Positions 26,140 through 41,122 of a DNA stretch of 64,000 nucleotides are shown here, piece after piece (the first letter of the stretch is position 1; each line of letters begins with the position of its first letter). The stretch lies in assembly GCA_021613535.1 (NCBI GenBank), contig CP075495.1, forward strand, positions 5,828,001 through 5,892,000, given 5' to 3'. Both the position numbers and the translations under genes were made by a program. The stretch is from Adineta vaga (Eukaryota; Rotifera). Below the pieces are notes generated by a model. That model saw nothing but the letters and a program-made list of their open reading frames with translations. It did not search any database and had not been told where the DNA came from.

Positions 26140-28263
26140 TTAGGCAAGAAATAAATGTAAATGACTGTCATTATAGCCATGTTCTTTCAATAATCTATAA
26201 ATAGAAATAAAGTTCATGTTTCAAAAACTGTTTTAATCAAAAGAGACATACTCGATAGCTAATTTTGAAAATGGTATTGGTCCACAAACACAAACAAGTG
26301 TATCAGTGATGTTAGTTTTCGAAGGCGGGATTGGTAACAATCGATGAAGAAGTTCACCTCGAATATAACCGGTTTCACCTGTCCAATCTGATTCAGGTCG
26401 AGAGAGAATATTATGAACAGTAAGTCTAATAATTACAAAAAAAAAGAAATGAAATGAAATACAAATCTTCGCTAATCTTCTGTTCTATACTTATGTTTTT
26501 CCGACATAGTTTGTAATTCATCTCGACAGAGAATATCCTTTTGAGTTTTGTTAAAGAATAATAAAATTGTATTATGACTTTGTTTATTAGCATAATTTAA
26601 AATTCGAAGCATAGGTGTCAAACCAGTACCAGCTGCAATAAGGATTAATGTTTGACACATATCAATTCGGACGGCATCAAAAGTGCCTTCGTATGAACTC
26701 ATTTCTATTGTATTACCTTAGAAAGAAAAAAACATTTGCCGATTGAAAAACTCTACTTTTCCTATTTTCATACCAATAGGTAATTTTTGTAACATTGGCG
26801 TCATTGTTCGATCGGTGTAATGCTTAATTAACAGTTCAATTGTATGTTCTGGTAATGATTTATCTTCTTCATTTAATTTATCTATAACTGTATATGGTTT
26901 AACAACAACTAAGCCTAAATAAAACTCTAATATAGTGAAAAGGGCAAACAATTTAGAGAACAAACCATCTATTCCTCGTCGTAATCGAATATGATAACCA
27001 ATTGGAGGTACCATGAAAATATTGGATGGTAAAGAGAACGTATACCAATCACTATCATGTGCTACTGGAGTTCGTTTTATCAATGTAACATTGAAATATA
27101 GTGGTTCTAAAATGAAGAAAAATAGTTTATGTTAAGGAAATTTGACTTGAAAATCTCGTGTTTTTTCTTCTAAACATACCGAAATCTTGTATTGGACAAA
27201 TAGATAAATGATTTGATGAAAATTTTCCAATAGATTTCCACATTTGATCAGTTTGTTTTTTCAGATCAATTTCAATTTGACCTCGATTCGTTGACGATAT
27301 TTGTACTAAATATTTCAAAGGAATAAATTCTATTTGATTCTCCCGAAACGTTTCTTCTTACCATGAAAATCATTTGTAACTAATTCAAGTAATTCTAAAT
27401 TAATCGACATTTATCTATTGTTCTTTTCTCTTCTAAATAATATTTACCTATTGCTATTGTATGAACAAATCCATCGATGAAAACAAGAATAGTAATCTTC
27501 TTCGAATTTTCAATCTCAACAAATACTTTATCAACAGTTAATGTCATACATGTAGTATAGATAAATAATGTTAAACTTTTTGTATCAGGTTGTCGAAAGT
27601 CAAATCGAAGTCGTGTTGGTAATGATTTGCCTTTTGCTGATAATGTATCCTTTTGAGGTTGTTTTGAAATCAATCGACCAACAAGACATTTCTCAAGCAT
27701 AGAACCATAATTTACCTGAAAGAAACTCATAGTATGTTTTATTGTTGTTGCTTATTTACAAACCCAAGAATGTATTTCTTGAAAAAGTGTTGTAGCATCA
27801 ATACCAGCACCTCGCATTATTTCATCAACACCTCCTGGATGATAGTCAAGATACGGAGTTATATTGTACACACTCCCTAAAAACATGAATTAATGTTTAT
27901 TTTGATGTTTAGAAAAGATGGATTTTGTTTATTTCATTTCTTACCAGCAATCGCAATCCAACAATCTGTTTTCTTATTATGTTTAGCTAATTCTTCTTCG
28001 GTAACATTCAATAACTTTCCATTTGTTCCAGATATATTCGGTGTATCATTCATTTTACGTATCCAATCCATTAAACCTAAATCAATAAAAATGAAATCAT
28101 TGACAAGAAACATTCAATGCATTACCATGTCGAGGAGCTAAAGCTACCTGGAAATAAAAACAAAGATTACAAAACTAATTCAACATTTTTCAAATTGAAA
28201 TCTTACTTGAGCACGTGGTTTATTTGTAGCTTTTGTTTGTCCTGGTAACTGGAGATGATTCAT
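26140..28263 (-). CDS. CYB5R4: Cytochrome b5 reductase 4 (NCB5OR)
   Basis: Twelve exons (28207..28263, 28126..28147, 27945..28076, 27764..27876, 27448..27715, 27362..27394, 27180..27305, 26966..27106, 26774..26914, 26491..26716, 26252..26425, 26140..26194) join to 495 residues, near the vertebrate 520. Domain order matches NCB5OR: an N-terminal leader with LAPRHGLMDWI, a cytochrome b5 domain with axial histidines (DYHPGG and the His of EIHSW), a CS-like middle (IEIDLKKQTDQMWKSIG), then the FAD/NADH reductase module with VVVKPYT, LIAAGTGLTPM, FFNKTQKDI and VCVCGPIPF. It moves electrons from NAD(P)H via FAD to heme, and in animals it is linked to ER redox and fatty-acid desaturation. The 51 nt intron 26915..26965 is a multiple of three and has no stop, so it could be retained. 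Confidence 0.95.
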
Positions 28264-29101
28264 TGTCAAATTCGATTCTCTTGGTTTGATACAACAAAGA
28301 ACTTTAAAAGAAAAAGGATTATTTTCCTATCACAAAGCTTTCTCAATCAAAAATCTATACTCACTTTTCTGTATACAATTCATAATAGATTTTTATCAAA
28401 ATTTTAGACTTAACATCTGTTTATTTATTTATTTTCTTTCTAAGCATGAATTGTATACCATTCATGCAAATCATTTGATGCATCCTGAGGAAAAAAGAGA
28501 ATATATGTTCATATCATTCTTTTCTAGATGTGTTTTTTTGTTCGTATAAATAGAAATATTGTCAACGTTGTTTATAGAAAGAAGAAGAGAACGTGATTTT
28601 TATTTGAAAAAAAAATGGAACTAACAATTTAGCTTCTTTTTTGATAGATAGATAGATAGAACATTTGAAATCTCGATTTCATTGGTTGATATAGTTTTCT
28701 GTAAAAAAAACCGAACGTCAGTTGCTTGTCGAGTGTTTTCCTATTGGTTTTTATCTCATTCAATGAAGTTATAGTCACGTAATGAAGTAAAGTCGAAATG
28801 AACTAGATGAATGAATAACTTACCATACACAATTGATTAGAGATAATTGTAATTGAAATCAAGCGAAGAGAATAGTCATTGTTTTCTTCTTATTTTAATA
28901 ATCTAAGAAAAGAAAATAGAAATATTTCGACTTGGTAGTTCTAATCTTAACAGTGTAGTTCTTCTTTCTAATCTATTATTTCACGATCTCGATCACTACG
29001 GAAATTACTGAGAAGAAAGACATTCCGAATGATCATAAATAAATGAAACAAATTATAAATTGATTTATTTATTTAGAGAAACAAAAGTGACAAAACAATT
29101 C
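28264..29101. other. Intergenic region upstream of CYB5R4
   Basis: About 840 bp between the CYB5R4 start and the end of the F-box gene. It holds a short (GATA)n run near 28644-28660; no gene seen. Confidence 0.5.
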
Positions 29102-31077
29102 TCATGAAAACACATTGAATTTTCGTTGTTTGTTCGATTGAAATAACGGTATACCACAAAATGTTCGTTTCTTTTGACTAGAACAAGAAGATTGATCATC
29201 ATCAATATATTGATCAAAACAAAACCGAAAGGCACGATCATCTTTCGTTGAATAGACATAAACTTTCTTATTGAAATTTCTTTCAAATACTGTTTGAATT
29301 TGATTTCGTAAGAGATAATGTTCATCATATTTGTGAGTAAATTCAATAATAAACGATGTTAAATTTGAATATATTCGAATGAGTTTTTTCATTGATTTAA
29401 GAAATCGATCTGTCGGTTCAAATAATCTTTGATCATGTATAATCAAACGTAAATGATTAAGATTCGTTGCATAATGTTGTTGTATATAAGACGGAAAAAA
29501 GGAACATAGATTTTGACGATTGATCATATTCTTTCCTAGAAATTTTTCACAAAAAAACATATTATAAATAAATTTTTTTCTCGAAAGTCAATCAACATAC
29601 CTAATGTTAAAGATTTCAAATTAGACCATCGAAATTGATTAGTTTCCTGAGCAATTTGTTTTAAAAAAATAAGAAAATTTGGACGTAAATCATCTTGTAA
29701 ACTACTAATTCTATCTAATAGTTTCACATCATGCATAGTTAATGAGATTAATTGTTGGGTTATGAAACAAAATTTTACTACTGCTCGTCGAGACAAATGT
29801 ATATTATTCATAATAATAGTTTGTATAACAGATTGCTTTGTCGCCGTTTGTATATCTAAAATACGTTTTAAATCGCATATTCCTGAGCCCATTTGATCAA
29901 TTTTTCCATCTGATATAATAAAATCAATTAAGAATGGTAAATTTATCATTAATGTAACTAAACCATCCAGACTTAATTCAAATTTTGTTATGATTAAATT
30001 ACGAAGAGATACGATGAGATGAGATACATTATAGATTGAACGAAGTATATACGATTCAAATGATTGTGTTCTACCATTTTTATCTGACCAAATGATATTA
30101 AATTCATTAAAAAGTTCGATCGATGTTGTTACACATTGAACATAATCCACAGATATTAATTGACATGTATGCCAATGGATTGTTTGAATACAGGATGAAT
30201 ATCGATTGCTATTGGATGTTGAATTCCACTGAAAATATTCCGATGGTAGAGAATATTGATGTAAAGTAATCAATTCTTCCATATGATCTAATCGACAGAT
30301 GTTAATCAATATCATTCGTCGATATTTGGAATAATTAATAGTTCTATACAAAGATAACGGACACATACCATGTAAATACGATAATTCTAATGTATGAAGA
30401 TAATAACATGAATTTAAATAATGAATAAATTCATTGGAAAAATTTGCATCATTATTTAATAAAAGAAATTTTAATTTCAAACTTTCTAAACATCGATTTG
30501 GAAGATGAGAAAAGATTTGATGAGATTGATGATCATGATCAAACATAATTTTTAAATGTAAATTTGTCAAAAAATCGAAATGATTTCTTAAAAATATATT
30601 CATTGAATGTAATGTTAATTGTAAACTATTTAATTGATTATTACAATTGATTTGATTAAAAATAATATGATCATTTATTAAATATAAACATTTTAAAGTT
30701 GTCGAACAAAATTGTATGGATTGTAGTGTATTACCAATATCTTCATCATGAATAATTAATTGTTCAAGTAGAGAAAATTTCTTGAAAGAAAATCCATTTT
30801 CCATTAAAATCTTTCGACATATGACATCAAGTTCATCGATGATTAATTCTCGAATTGTTGATGCATTGGATATTAATAAACGAATAAAACATGTAAAAAA
30901 AGTATAATCAACAGTCGATTTTATATGAATACATGTCCATAAACATGAACTATGATGAATCAGATTTTGAAGACGTTTTGATGAAGAAAAATTCTTATAA
31001 AAATCTACTAATTCAACATGATTCAATGTACGAAAGATTTTGATCAAGGCAACATCAGGTAATTCAGTAAGAGACAT
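29102..31077 (-). CDS. F-box protein with divergent leucine-rich body
   Basis: Exons 29601..31077 and 29102..29535 give 636 residues. The N-terminus (MSLTELPDVALIKIFRTLN, then VDFYKNFSSSKRLQNLI) matches an F-box, the Skp1-binding module of SCF ubiquitin ligases. The rest is a series of irregular leucine/isoleucine-rich segments (SLQLTLHSMNIFL, NLHLKIMFDHD, TLELSYLHG) that look like degenerate leucine-rich repeats and would bind substrates. Such F-box/LRR-like genes without clear orthologues are common in rotifers. No signal peptide or membrane helix. Substrates unknown. The tail is basic and Ser/Lys-rich. Confidence 0.7.
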
Positions 31078-31482
31078 CTGAAGAAAAAAAACACAAACAA
31101 ACGAAATGGATAAAGTCTACAATGAGAGTCAAGCTGTTTTATTTATCGATTCGTCTGACTCATACAAAACGTAATTCAGTGGGTTTTTAACGTCTACTGA
31201 AAAGAAAAGGCGTAGGAGGTAAAATATGCGAACAGTTTCTATATCCTCAACTATCCATAACGGTAAATATTCACAAAAAGGAAAAAAATATAAGATGTCT
31301 TTTAATCCGCCCATTACTTTTTTTTCTTTTTTCTTTATATTTCATAAATACGCACACACACACAAACACAACTATACATGTTGATTGTCACGTGAGAAAA
31401 AGAAATTCACAATTAAGATTTATGTATATATATATAAATAAATCGATGAAATATGGAACAGAAATAGACGAAAAAAAAAACA
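31078..31482. other. Intergenic spacer
   Basis: About 400 bp, AT-rich, with a short CA-rich run near 31352-31370. Contains the F-box gene's presumed promoter and the SOCS-box gene's 3' UTR; no gene seen. Confidence 0.5.
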
Positions 31483-33218
31483 TCACACAGAAGATTCAAA
31501 TGCATACTTATTTTCGTATGTTAGATATGTTAATAATCGATCAGTCATCGATGGATATAGAGAAAAATGTTTAATATCATTTGGAAATTGTTTAAGATGC
31601 ATTTTAATTGTTAAACGACAAAGAGATTTTAATGTTCGACAGGATGTTTCTTGTTGATAACGAAGAATTGTATCGAAAAAATTGAGAAAACCAATCTTTT
31701 TATTTTCTAATTTCTTATTTAAGAATTGATATGCATCGGATTGTAGAAGTACTTTAATTTGACGAATATCAAAATAGATTTCACCATTATCATATAATTT
31801 ACGAAGAAATTTACTAAATACAGATGTATCTTTGTCATTTTGACAATCTTCAGAACTAGAGAAGAAAAAACACACTTGAATAATAAAATAGAATATGAAT
31901 AGTTTATATTTACCTTAAAATTGATGATGGATATGGAAAAAGCATATCTGTTGAACGTGAAGTAATAAAATATTCATGATGATGTGTTGAAAGATAATAA
32001 ATTGCAAGAATTTCAACAAAATAACCGAACATTTTTTGTCGTGTACTATTTGAATTGTTTTTATTATTTGTCATGAGTAGAAAGATATCACGTAAACGAT
32101 ATTTCAATAGGAAACACGCTAAAATTAGAAGAAGAAGAAAAAAACGATAAGTAGATCAAATATAGATTCTTCTCAAACTACAAAGAATATCTTTTTCATA
32201 CAAAAGAAATGTTATGTCTAGATTAGTTAGATTCAATCGAATACATAGCAATGAACAGTCACTTGATATTGATGGTAGTTTCAATCGCGTCATGAAAACA
32301 GAAGTAATCAACTAAATGAGTTCTATTCATTATTGATAGTATTATTTCTAGGTCATGGTGAAATATTCTTTTCAGTCTCAAGAAAAAACAAACCCGAGCA
32401 AGAAATCTTCATATTAGTTTATCCGAATGAAATTCTATCATAGTAGTTATAGATATGTATACATTTATTCTATGAAGAATACTTCGTAATTTAACACATC
32501 CTTCTCGAACTCTTATAGATTTATAAGTAGAGGAAGAAGAAGAAGTTATAATCTAGCTTAGAAGATCGTCTTTAAAATCTCGAGATTTTATCTACTAGTA
32601 AAACTTTCTTTCTTTTTTTATTATTAGTAATATATGCATTAAATAATTTCTTTTGATGAAAGAATCACAAGGTTAGAATTTTGGTTTAGAATATCAATTA
32701 GATGTATATGATGAGAAAATCAAATCAATATGGAATATAGATTTCTATGAATAATTGAAAATCAACTAACCAAGTTCAAGTAGAATATCAACATCAAATT
32801 CATTCCAAATAAAACTTGTATAATTATGAAATAGTGATTGATAAGTTGAACGATTGGTCATCGATGGTGAATATTCGAAAAATGATTTCGATATTTTACC
32901 ATTGGAAAGAAATAATTGATGTAATGAATGATAGAGATGTTCTGTATGATTATCAATTCGATTTGGATTTAATTTTTGACAAAGAATATAAAGAAGATAT
33001 TGATCAACAATTGTATTACCAAATTGATCACATCCATTCGATATTAATGTATTATTATTCGTTGTTGAAAATGATGTATTTGTTTGTAATTTTAAACGTG
33101 AAGAAAACGAATCATTTAATGTCGTATCAATATATTCAAGCATATTTGGTTGATGATCGGATCGACATAGACGTGGCCGATTTGTTGGTCCACTTGTCGA
33201 TGAAATTGTATGTGTCAT
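31483..33218 (-). CDS. SOCS-box protein (ASB-like)
   Basis: Exons 32771..33218, 31914..32118 and 31483..31855 give 341 residues, with a 652 nt first intron. The C-terminal 45 residues fit a SOCS box: SLCRLTIKMHLKQF then a hydrophobic segment ending RLLTYLTY, matching the elongin B/C-binding helix of ankyrin-SOCS (ASB) proteins. The N-terminal part is Asn/Ser/Thr-rich. The middle is helical and may hold degenerate ankyrin repeats, but I cannot see a clean ankyrin consensus, so the substrate-binding part is unassigned. Probable role: substrate adaptor of a cullin-5/elongin ubiquitin ligase. Confidence 0.65.
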
Positions 33219-35576
33219 CCAATTGATAATCTTTTTTTCTCACGACGACAATCGACTAGAATGATATGGAAATAGTTCACCTGTAAATGTTGCTCTTGTT
33301 AGGCTTTTCTTTATGTTAATAATCACTTATAAATGGGAAAGAACCAGAAGAAAGAAAAGAAAAAAAAAGAGATTATTATTATTATTCATCCAATACTTAA
33401 GTGAATAAGTTTTTTTTCTTTCTTTTCTAATAATTGATTTGTCTAACGTTTTTGTTCTTCGTCAAGATGTGAATATGTTTGATCAATTCAACATTTCTTT
33501 TGTATGCAAAAAAATACAATATTGATGATGATAATAATAGTAGTAATAATAATAATAATACTAATAGCGATGAGAACAAGAATATATATTTATATGTCAA
33601 TAGATAAATAGAAGAGATGGTCGACGGGAATAAAAACAGATGAATTAAGAATGAAGAAGAATAATGATTTTTTTCTCATTTAATATTTTGGAGAAAAGCT
33701 CTTTTCTCTCTGGTATAGAAAATAACAATCTTTACACGGTGTCATCAATAGCAAAGCGAAAGAATAATGCAAACAAACAAAGATGAGTAGTGCACCGTAG
33801 TACTCTCATGTCTTTCTCGTATCCGGAATTTCTCTTCTTCTTCTTCTTCTTCTTTTTTTTATATCAAGAATGTGCCCGACTGATGATGATAGAAATGAAA
33901 AACAAGATGAAGATGAAAAAGAAGAAGAAAATATAGAAAAGAAAAAGACTGAGCTCTAACAAACTAATTGGCTAGTGATACCCGCTAGGGTACTCTCATT
34001 CACTCATTCACTCACTCACCAGTTCGATAACAGCGACAACGATGCAATGACTTGTCGTTTCTCGGTTGATGTAAATAACGTTTTTTCTCTTTACTTGTGT
34101 GTGTGTGTCTCTCTCTCCGTCCCTCTTTCGTCTATTCCGGATGTTATTTCGAGTTGCGACGCTAGTTTATAATCAACTCTAGCACTTGTTTTGCGTTTAT
34201 TTTTAATAATCATATTGTTATTGATCGTCTCAGTTACATTTAAATACAACACATACATATCGATTGTAGAGTTCGTCTCTTCATATATTTATGTATCTTT
34301 AGAAAAGCTCTCATTAAATGAGGATTGGAAATAATGAAGAAAGAAGTTTCGGAGAGAGAGAGAGAGAGAGGTAGAGAGTAAACATATAACTATTAATTTC
34401 ATAATTCGATCCAGATTAAGATAAATATAAATTGTTTGTATATCTTCATACTGATCGTAAAACATTGAATTCAGTTGACAATTTGTAAATGATCTTCTAA
34501 TACTGAACATTCTATTTTTTTTCGTTTTGAATAATTATCATTTGACAAGCAAAGAAAAATAACTTTAATCATAGAATTTTTTGCATTGATAACTTCTTAA
34601 TTGATAATGACATAGTGCCAAAACTAATTTCAATCATTGCTTTGTTTTCTTTATCTGTCTAAAATATGATACAAGGATTCATAGACTTCTTTCTTTCTTT
34701 TTGTTTTTTTAATATTGAAGAAAACAAATAAACACAAATGTATTGAAGATAATGATTGAATTATTTTTTCTTCTTTGCTGATGAATAAACAATAAACAGA
34801 GACAAAACAAAAAAGAAATGTAAAGCGAGCACCAGCAAACAAACAAACAAACAAAAAAGAACAAAAAAATGAGGAAAGGTCTTCATTTGATCACTGTTCC
34901 ATATGAGACAAATTAGTTGGTTTCTTTTTTTCTCTCTCTCTCTTTTGTTTTGTTTTTTTCGAATTTGTTCGACTAAGTAAGACAAACTGATGCAAATAGA
35001 AAAACATGCAATGCATCTCTTTGAGAACGCCAATAAAAGAAGAATATTATCACTTGAGATCAACACACACACACACACACGCAACGAAAAGAAGATGAAG
35101 AAGAAGCAGAGTAAAGATTATAGTGCCATTCGACTATGAAACACACAAACACGCACGTATACAAACAATTGTTTGTAAAAACGAGACAAAGTTTTTAGTG
35201 AATAGAAAGAAGAAAGGAAAGAAAAATGACAAATTCTAAAAAGAAACACAAGTTCATTTTAAAAAGAAGACTATTAACAAAACAAAACCTCATACCCACA
35301 ATGAGCGGTAGCCAGAGAGAGAGAGAGAAGAAAAACAATACATAAAACAAAAAAAGATCAAAACGGATAAGTATTTATTTCATATTACACAGCGTGAACA
35401 TAGATTGAAGAGGAAGAAAAATTTTCATGTCATTTGAAATACAAACAACCAAGATTCTTATTTAGAAGAATAGAAAGAAAAAAAACTCTTTTTCTTCGAT
35501 TGTATTAATTATTATTTAGTTGCACATCGAGTCTTCTTTTCCATTACTATCTTTTTCTCATCTTTTCTTTTCTGCT
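33219..35576. other. Gene-free region downstream of tensin gene
   Basis: 2.36 kb with many simple repeats: (TTC)6 at 33835-33852, TG/TC runs near 34098-34118, AAAC units near 34838-34852 and (AC)n at 35062-35080. No credible gene. A short inverted repeat (TACCC-GCTA-GGGTA) lies near 33979-33992. Confidence 0.5.
35062..35080. repeat. (AC)n microsatellite
   Basis: About nine perfect AC units in the gene-free region downstream of the tensin gene. Confidence 0.9.
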
Positions 35577-38500
35577 TTAAACAGGTACACTTCCGATCAT
35601 CACTTTGGATACAAAATTAACAATTGCTGTAGAAGGTTGTGTTCGATCAATTTCAGCAAATAAATGACATTCATTTTCTGGTTGATTCGAACGATTATTT
35701 CCATTAATTTTCTTTGATACAAAACCAAAACATCTAGAATAGAAAGAGATTAATTTCAAATTTTCTAATGAAACAAAATATATGGTGTCATTGTCTACTT
35801 TGCTCGTGGTAACATCTCTAAATCCGACATTTGATGTGTCCAATAACGATCCGTTTCATAATCTACACCACAATAAGTGACATATTCTTTTGGAAAATGT
35901 CGTCGAGAAAATAATCTAAATAATCCACATGTCGTTTTCATTATTTAATTATTGTAATTCATACTTTTTCTTTGTATCTGTTAATGTTATGCCAGTACTT
36001 GAAACTTTAAAATGAACATTAGTTGCTTGTAAACGATCAGCATTATCAAACGTTGCACGTAATGCTTTGTTTAAGGCCATTTGACCAGATAATGATTCGA
36101 CATCGACATTATTCAAATAAACTACATTACATGCTGAAAATGAATGATAGAGAAAATTAAAATTCCAGCATAAAGACTTTTACCAGCTCCTTTTTCTAGT
36201 AAATCTTTAACAGAAAGTTTTCTATTAGTATCATGTTGTTGATTTGATGTTACGCGATACTCTTCAGTAATATCAGCATTTGGTATAAGTAATTTGATTG
36301 GTAAGGCAAGCGGTGTAACTGAATGTTGATAGACCAAAGCTGAGAGATTGACTAGAAACAAAAAACACACCAAGATAATGATTGATTCAAAAAGACAATG
36401 TGCTAGTTCAGCCTTAAACTTTCTTTAGAAAATCTTATCAGTGTGGTCTTTTTAATTAGCAATATGTGTATGGTACGTCTATCACTATATGCATCAAAAG
36501 TTAGTAAACAAATTGTTGATGAAGCATTATGACATCATTCAATGAAAATTTTTGCTTATTGATGCACTTAGTCGAGTGTTGTCTAGTGGAAAAGCTCTTG
36601 AAAATAAGAATTATTTTCTTTTTCTTAATCAGTATATCACGAAATATTTCCTACCAAAATCTGGTTCATTTTGACATCCTTTCAATCGTACATGTCCAGT
36701 TGGTGTTCGTTCAATAAGATAATGTCGAACTAATTCAGCATTTGGATCTGCACCATGTTTTGCTTGAATACCAGTGGGTAATGTTTCAACTTTAACTGCC
36801 AAGCCATATGAACCTGGAAAACCTTGACTATCTCGAATGAGAAACGATCCCGGTGGTTTCGTTTTCAATGAGTTAATTGCTATGAAACAATATATAGAAT
36901 CCTATGAAAATTTTGTTATTTCATATATCAATTTCATACCATCTTCACGTGACATTTTCTCTTTATACCAAAATTGACTAACATTATGTGCTTGATAAGC
37001 ACCATTACGATGCACATCAGTTTCTAAAACAACAAAAATGACAAGAAAAACTCAATAACTTGTATCACGCAATATTTCAAGGTCAATACGTCATTTTTGA
37101 TTAATTATTCATTCGAGTAGGGAAATCTATGTGGATTATGACATTTTCTCAAGAGCTTAATATATTATATGATGATGAGAAGAAGAAGGTTTTTGTTACA
37201 TTTAAAATTCTTCAAATACGGATGGATGATATTTTCATGATGAAATCAAGAAGTTCAATGTATTTTTTATTAACAATTATTAGGAATGATATTTTACCTG
37301 TTGCGGAAGAGGCACTTGATCGTCGGGAACTTTCTTCCTGATTTCGAGATAAACTAAATGAAAAACAAATTTTCTTTGAATCTAATAGAATAATGAAGAA
37401 AAAAAAACTTATTCATACCCATTGCCTAAACGTGTTTGATTATCTAAATATTTCCAAAAGACAAAAAAAGATGCATGTATTAATTTTTAATTTGAACATA
37501 GAAATTAAACACATACATGATTGATTAGTTACTGGAAATGTAGGTGTTGATGGTGGTTTCGTGTTTATTTGATTATCAATTCGTTCATGAAGTGCACTTG
37601 GTATCTAAGAAAATCAATAGAAGATTAAATAGAAATTCATTGTTAACTATTAATTTATTTCGTTTTCGGAATAGCAAGCAAGGGATAAACAAACATTTTC
37701 GGGTGTTTTTTTTCTCTTACGATATGAGCTGTAGATGAAAATACTTGTGGTTTGCTTGGATATGATACTGATGGTATCGTAATTTCATTGATATTTCGTT
37801 GTACTCTATTCGTTTTTTGTAAACTATTTTCACCAGAAAACTTTCGTTTCAATTCTGGTGATGCAGGCATTTGTGGTTTATTATTACTTGGAGGATTAGA
37901 TAAACCGACTTGACCTGGGAAAAGATTTGGTAATATTGAAATATCTTTTTTCATTGTTTCCATTTGTTGTTTAGCTTCATGTGTTGAAGATGGCATTAGA
38001 TTTATTGTCTAGATAATAAATGGAATGTGAGTTCTTTTTTTCAATAATTGAACATTCCATGCGATAATCATTAAACTCATTCATGTACATGCGAAACTCA
38101 ACAATGATTCAAGAACAGGGACAATACAAACGAAAATATATCGAATTAATTTCTCTTACCCTTTTTTGTTGTGTTTTATTGACTGCTGATACATGTTGTT
38201 CAGGCAAACGTGATATTGTTGCTGATGGATCTTGACTGAAAACAGGTATGGATGTTGAACGTAACTGATCTTGTGAACGATAACGTTGACTATTATTATC
38301 AACAAATCGTTGTTGTTGTTGTGATACAGGTCTTGTCATAGTAGCGGATTGTTTACCAACCCATCCACTATCACCGTATTGAATATCGATCGGAACTGGT
38401 CGACGATTATAATTTTGCTGTCGAATATTCATACCTGAATCGGTTTCATATCCACCAACATATTCTGATCGACTACGTAAAGTATTTCCATTAGATTCAT

Positions 38501-41091
38501 TAAGAAATGAACTACCACGTAAATTGGTCGGTACAGTATTTAAATTTGATGATGAAACCATTCGATTATTAACAACTAATGTTTCCGGTATTGCCGCCAT
38601 ACGTGGTGGTAATGTGCGTGTCATACGTAATCGACCACTACTAATCAAACCTGTATCAGTATCATAACCATCTGGTCGTAACATTGAACGATGACCATTC
38701 CCATTAATACCACCCATATAGCTGTCATGATGTCGTTCACGTACAAAATGCATTGGCTGTTGATGTTGTTGCGGATAATATGGATAGTGCATTGATTGAG
38801 ATGGTGGTGGTGGTCCATGCATTGATAACGTTGGTGGAGGACCTCCATAATATCTTTGTCCATAACCACGAGATGTAACTACACCTGTATCTGTCTCATA
38901 TCCAGAATAATCATGACCACGAACACGTAAACCACCGGCAGGTAAAGTTGATCGTGAATAATTATAGTGTTCTGGCGGTGGCTGCGTATCAAGATAAGTG
39001 CGTGAAGGTGAACGAAGTAAATCCATACGACGTAATTCAATGGGTCCATCTGGTGGTGGTTCAGATGTTGCACGAAAATGTGTCGGAAGGGCTGTTGTTG
39101 ATGCTGATGTCACCGTACTTGTATAACCATCTGTTAATTAGCAAAGAAAAAAAATTATCATTCAATTTGCCTAAGAATAATCTTTGTCTTTTATTACCTC
39201 GATTGTCCTGACGACTATAAGGTCTCCTTGATGATATTGTACTTGTTGGACTATCGGTTCGTATTAATTTTATTGGAAATCGTCCACGTGTCGGATCCAT
39301 CTAAATATATTAGCACATTAATTTCATGCAATATTGATTTTCTTTGCTTTTTTTCTTCATCAATAAATCAACTTCAATAAAAAAACCTGTCAATGTTCAT
39401 TCTTTTGTTTTAAATTTATGCTTTTCTTTGTCTTTCATTTTTGATTATCATTCTTTTTATGTTTGATGTTCTTTCTAATCTATCTTTACGTAATCTCCCT
39501 TAGTCTTACTGTGTAACATATAGATAATCAATAGATCGTCTTTGTTTCCTTCAACTGCCTATTGCTGACATTGAGATTGAGAAATGACGAATATTATTGT
39601 ATTAATATTCGTTTCTTCTTTATAATAAATAATCGATTTGAATCTTTTTTTTTAAAATTTTCTTTCGAGATCAAGATATGATATTTAAATTAGTCATTTT
39701 GTTTTTAGAAATGTGAGGTTATTAAAAAATAAATGACTATGTAGTTGACAATTAGCAAAATCTAATTCATTTTTACTTACACGATGAATTGAATCTGTAT
39801 AAGCAGCACTTGAACTATATGTTCGACGATTATTTACTGGATTTTGATGATGAATTGGTATATCTGTTGTCCATGCTGTTTGATGTGTTCGTTGTTGTTG
39901 TGAACGTTTTCTTAGAGTATTTTGCACACTTTCTAGTAATGAATCAATTAATTGTTCATCAATGGATAGATGATCACGTGATGCCTGTTTTTGAGCGGGC
40001 TTATTTGTGGTAGTAGTTGTAGATGTCATAGATGAAGAACTTGTGATAGGTATATCTGTACCTCCATTAGTTCCTCCAATGCCACGTTTGATACGTATAC
40101 GTTCTTCTCGTGTTGTTTTTGATCGCTGTTCTTCACGTTGTACTCCATTAGATGATAAAGATGTACCATCAATGAGACCACTGACTGTATTAGCATCAAA
40201 ATCATTACGTTTTTCATTGTTTAATGTTGATGCTTGTGTATACGATGATGCTCGAATAGATGAAGGTAATTTTGCATGTAAATTATTATCGCTAGCATCA
40301 TTACTTGAACGACGTTGATAAGCATAGGACGATGATGATGATGATGTCGTCGGATGTTTATTATTATTATTATTAATATTGATATTAATAGAATTATTAT
40401 TATTATTTCGATTACTTGAACTAGTACCAATCGGACGATTTACTTCGAAAAGTAAATCTTTTACAAGATTGTCGAGTTGATCGACATCGGATTTGATTTT
40501 GCTTGATTGTGGTAAAGACATATTTTCGTTTGAAGGATTAAATGAGACAGGCAGCGAAATGCCGCCGTCACTGATTTTACTGACACCGATGTTGCTAGTA
40601 AGTAGAGAAGAAGAAGGAGATACAATGGGTGTCGACGGAGAAAAAGAAGACGATGAGGTACTAGTTATTTGTACAGGCAAACGAATAGTCGTTTGAGTTG
40701 TTTGAGATGGAGAGAAAGAAGAAGAAAGAGAAGAAGAAAAAAGAGTAGTCGGCGTAGCAGTAGTGTCGGTAGTCGTTGTATTAGTAGCGTTGTTAGAATG
40801 ATTGACTTGCACGTTTTTGTACATAACCTAGAAGAGAAGAGAGAGAGAGAGAATAGAATCAAAGAATAACATTACTAATGTGCTGGTGCCACTGCAGCAT
40901 TCATTAGAGAACGAGAAGAAGAAGAAGAAGAAGAAATGTAAAAAAAGAAAGAACGAAAGAAAGACCACTATTGCTCGTGAAAGAAGACGGACAATAGGAC
41001 TAGTTAGATTTATTCCTCTATCTTTCTATAATAGTACCATTTCTGCTGTAATACTCGTTCTTTTTTTCTCTTCTTGTTCTATTTCTTCTGT

Positions 41092-41122
<31 letters not shown>
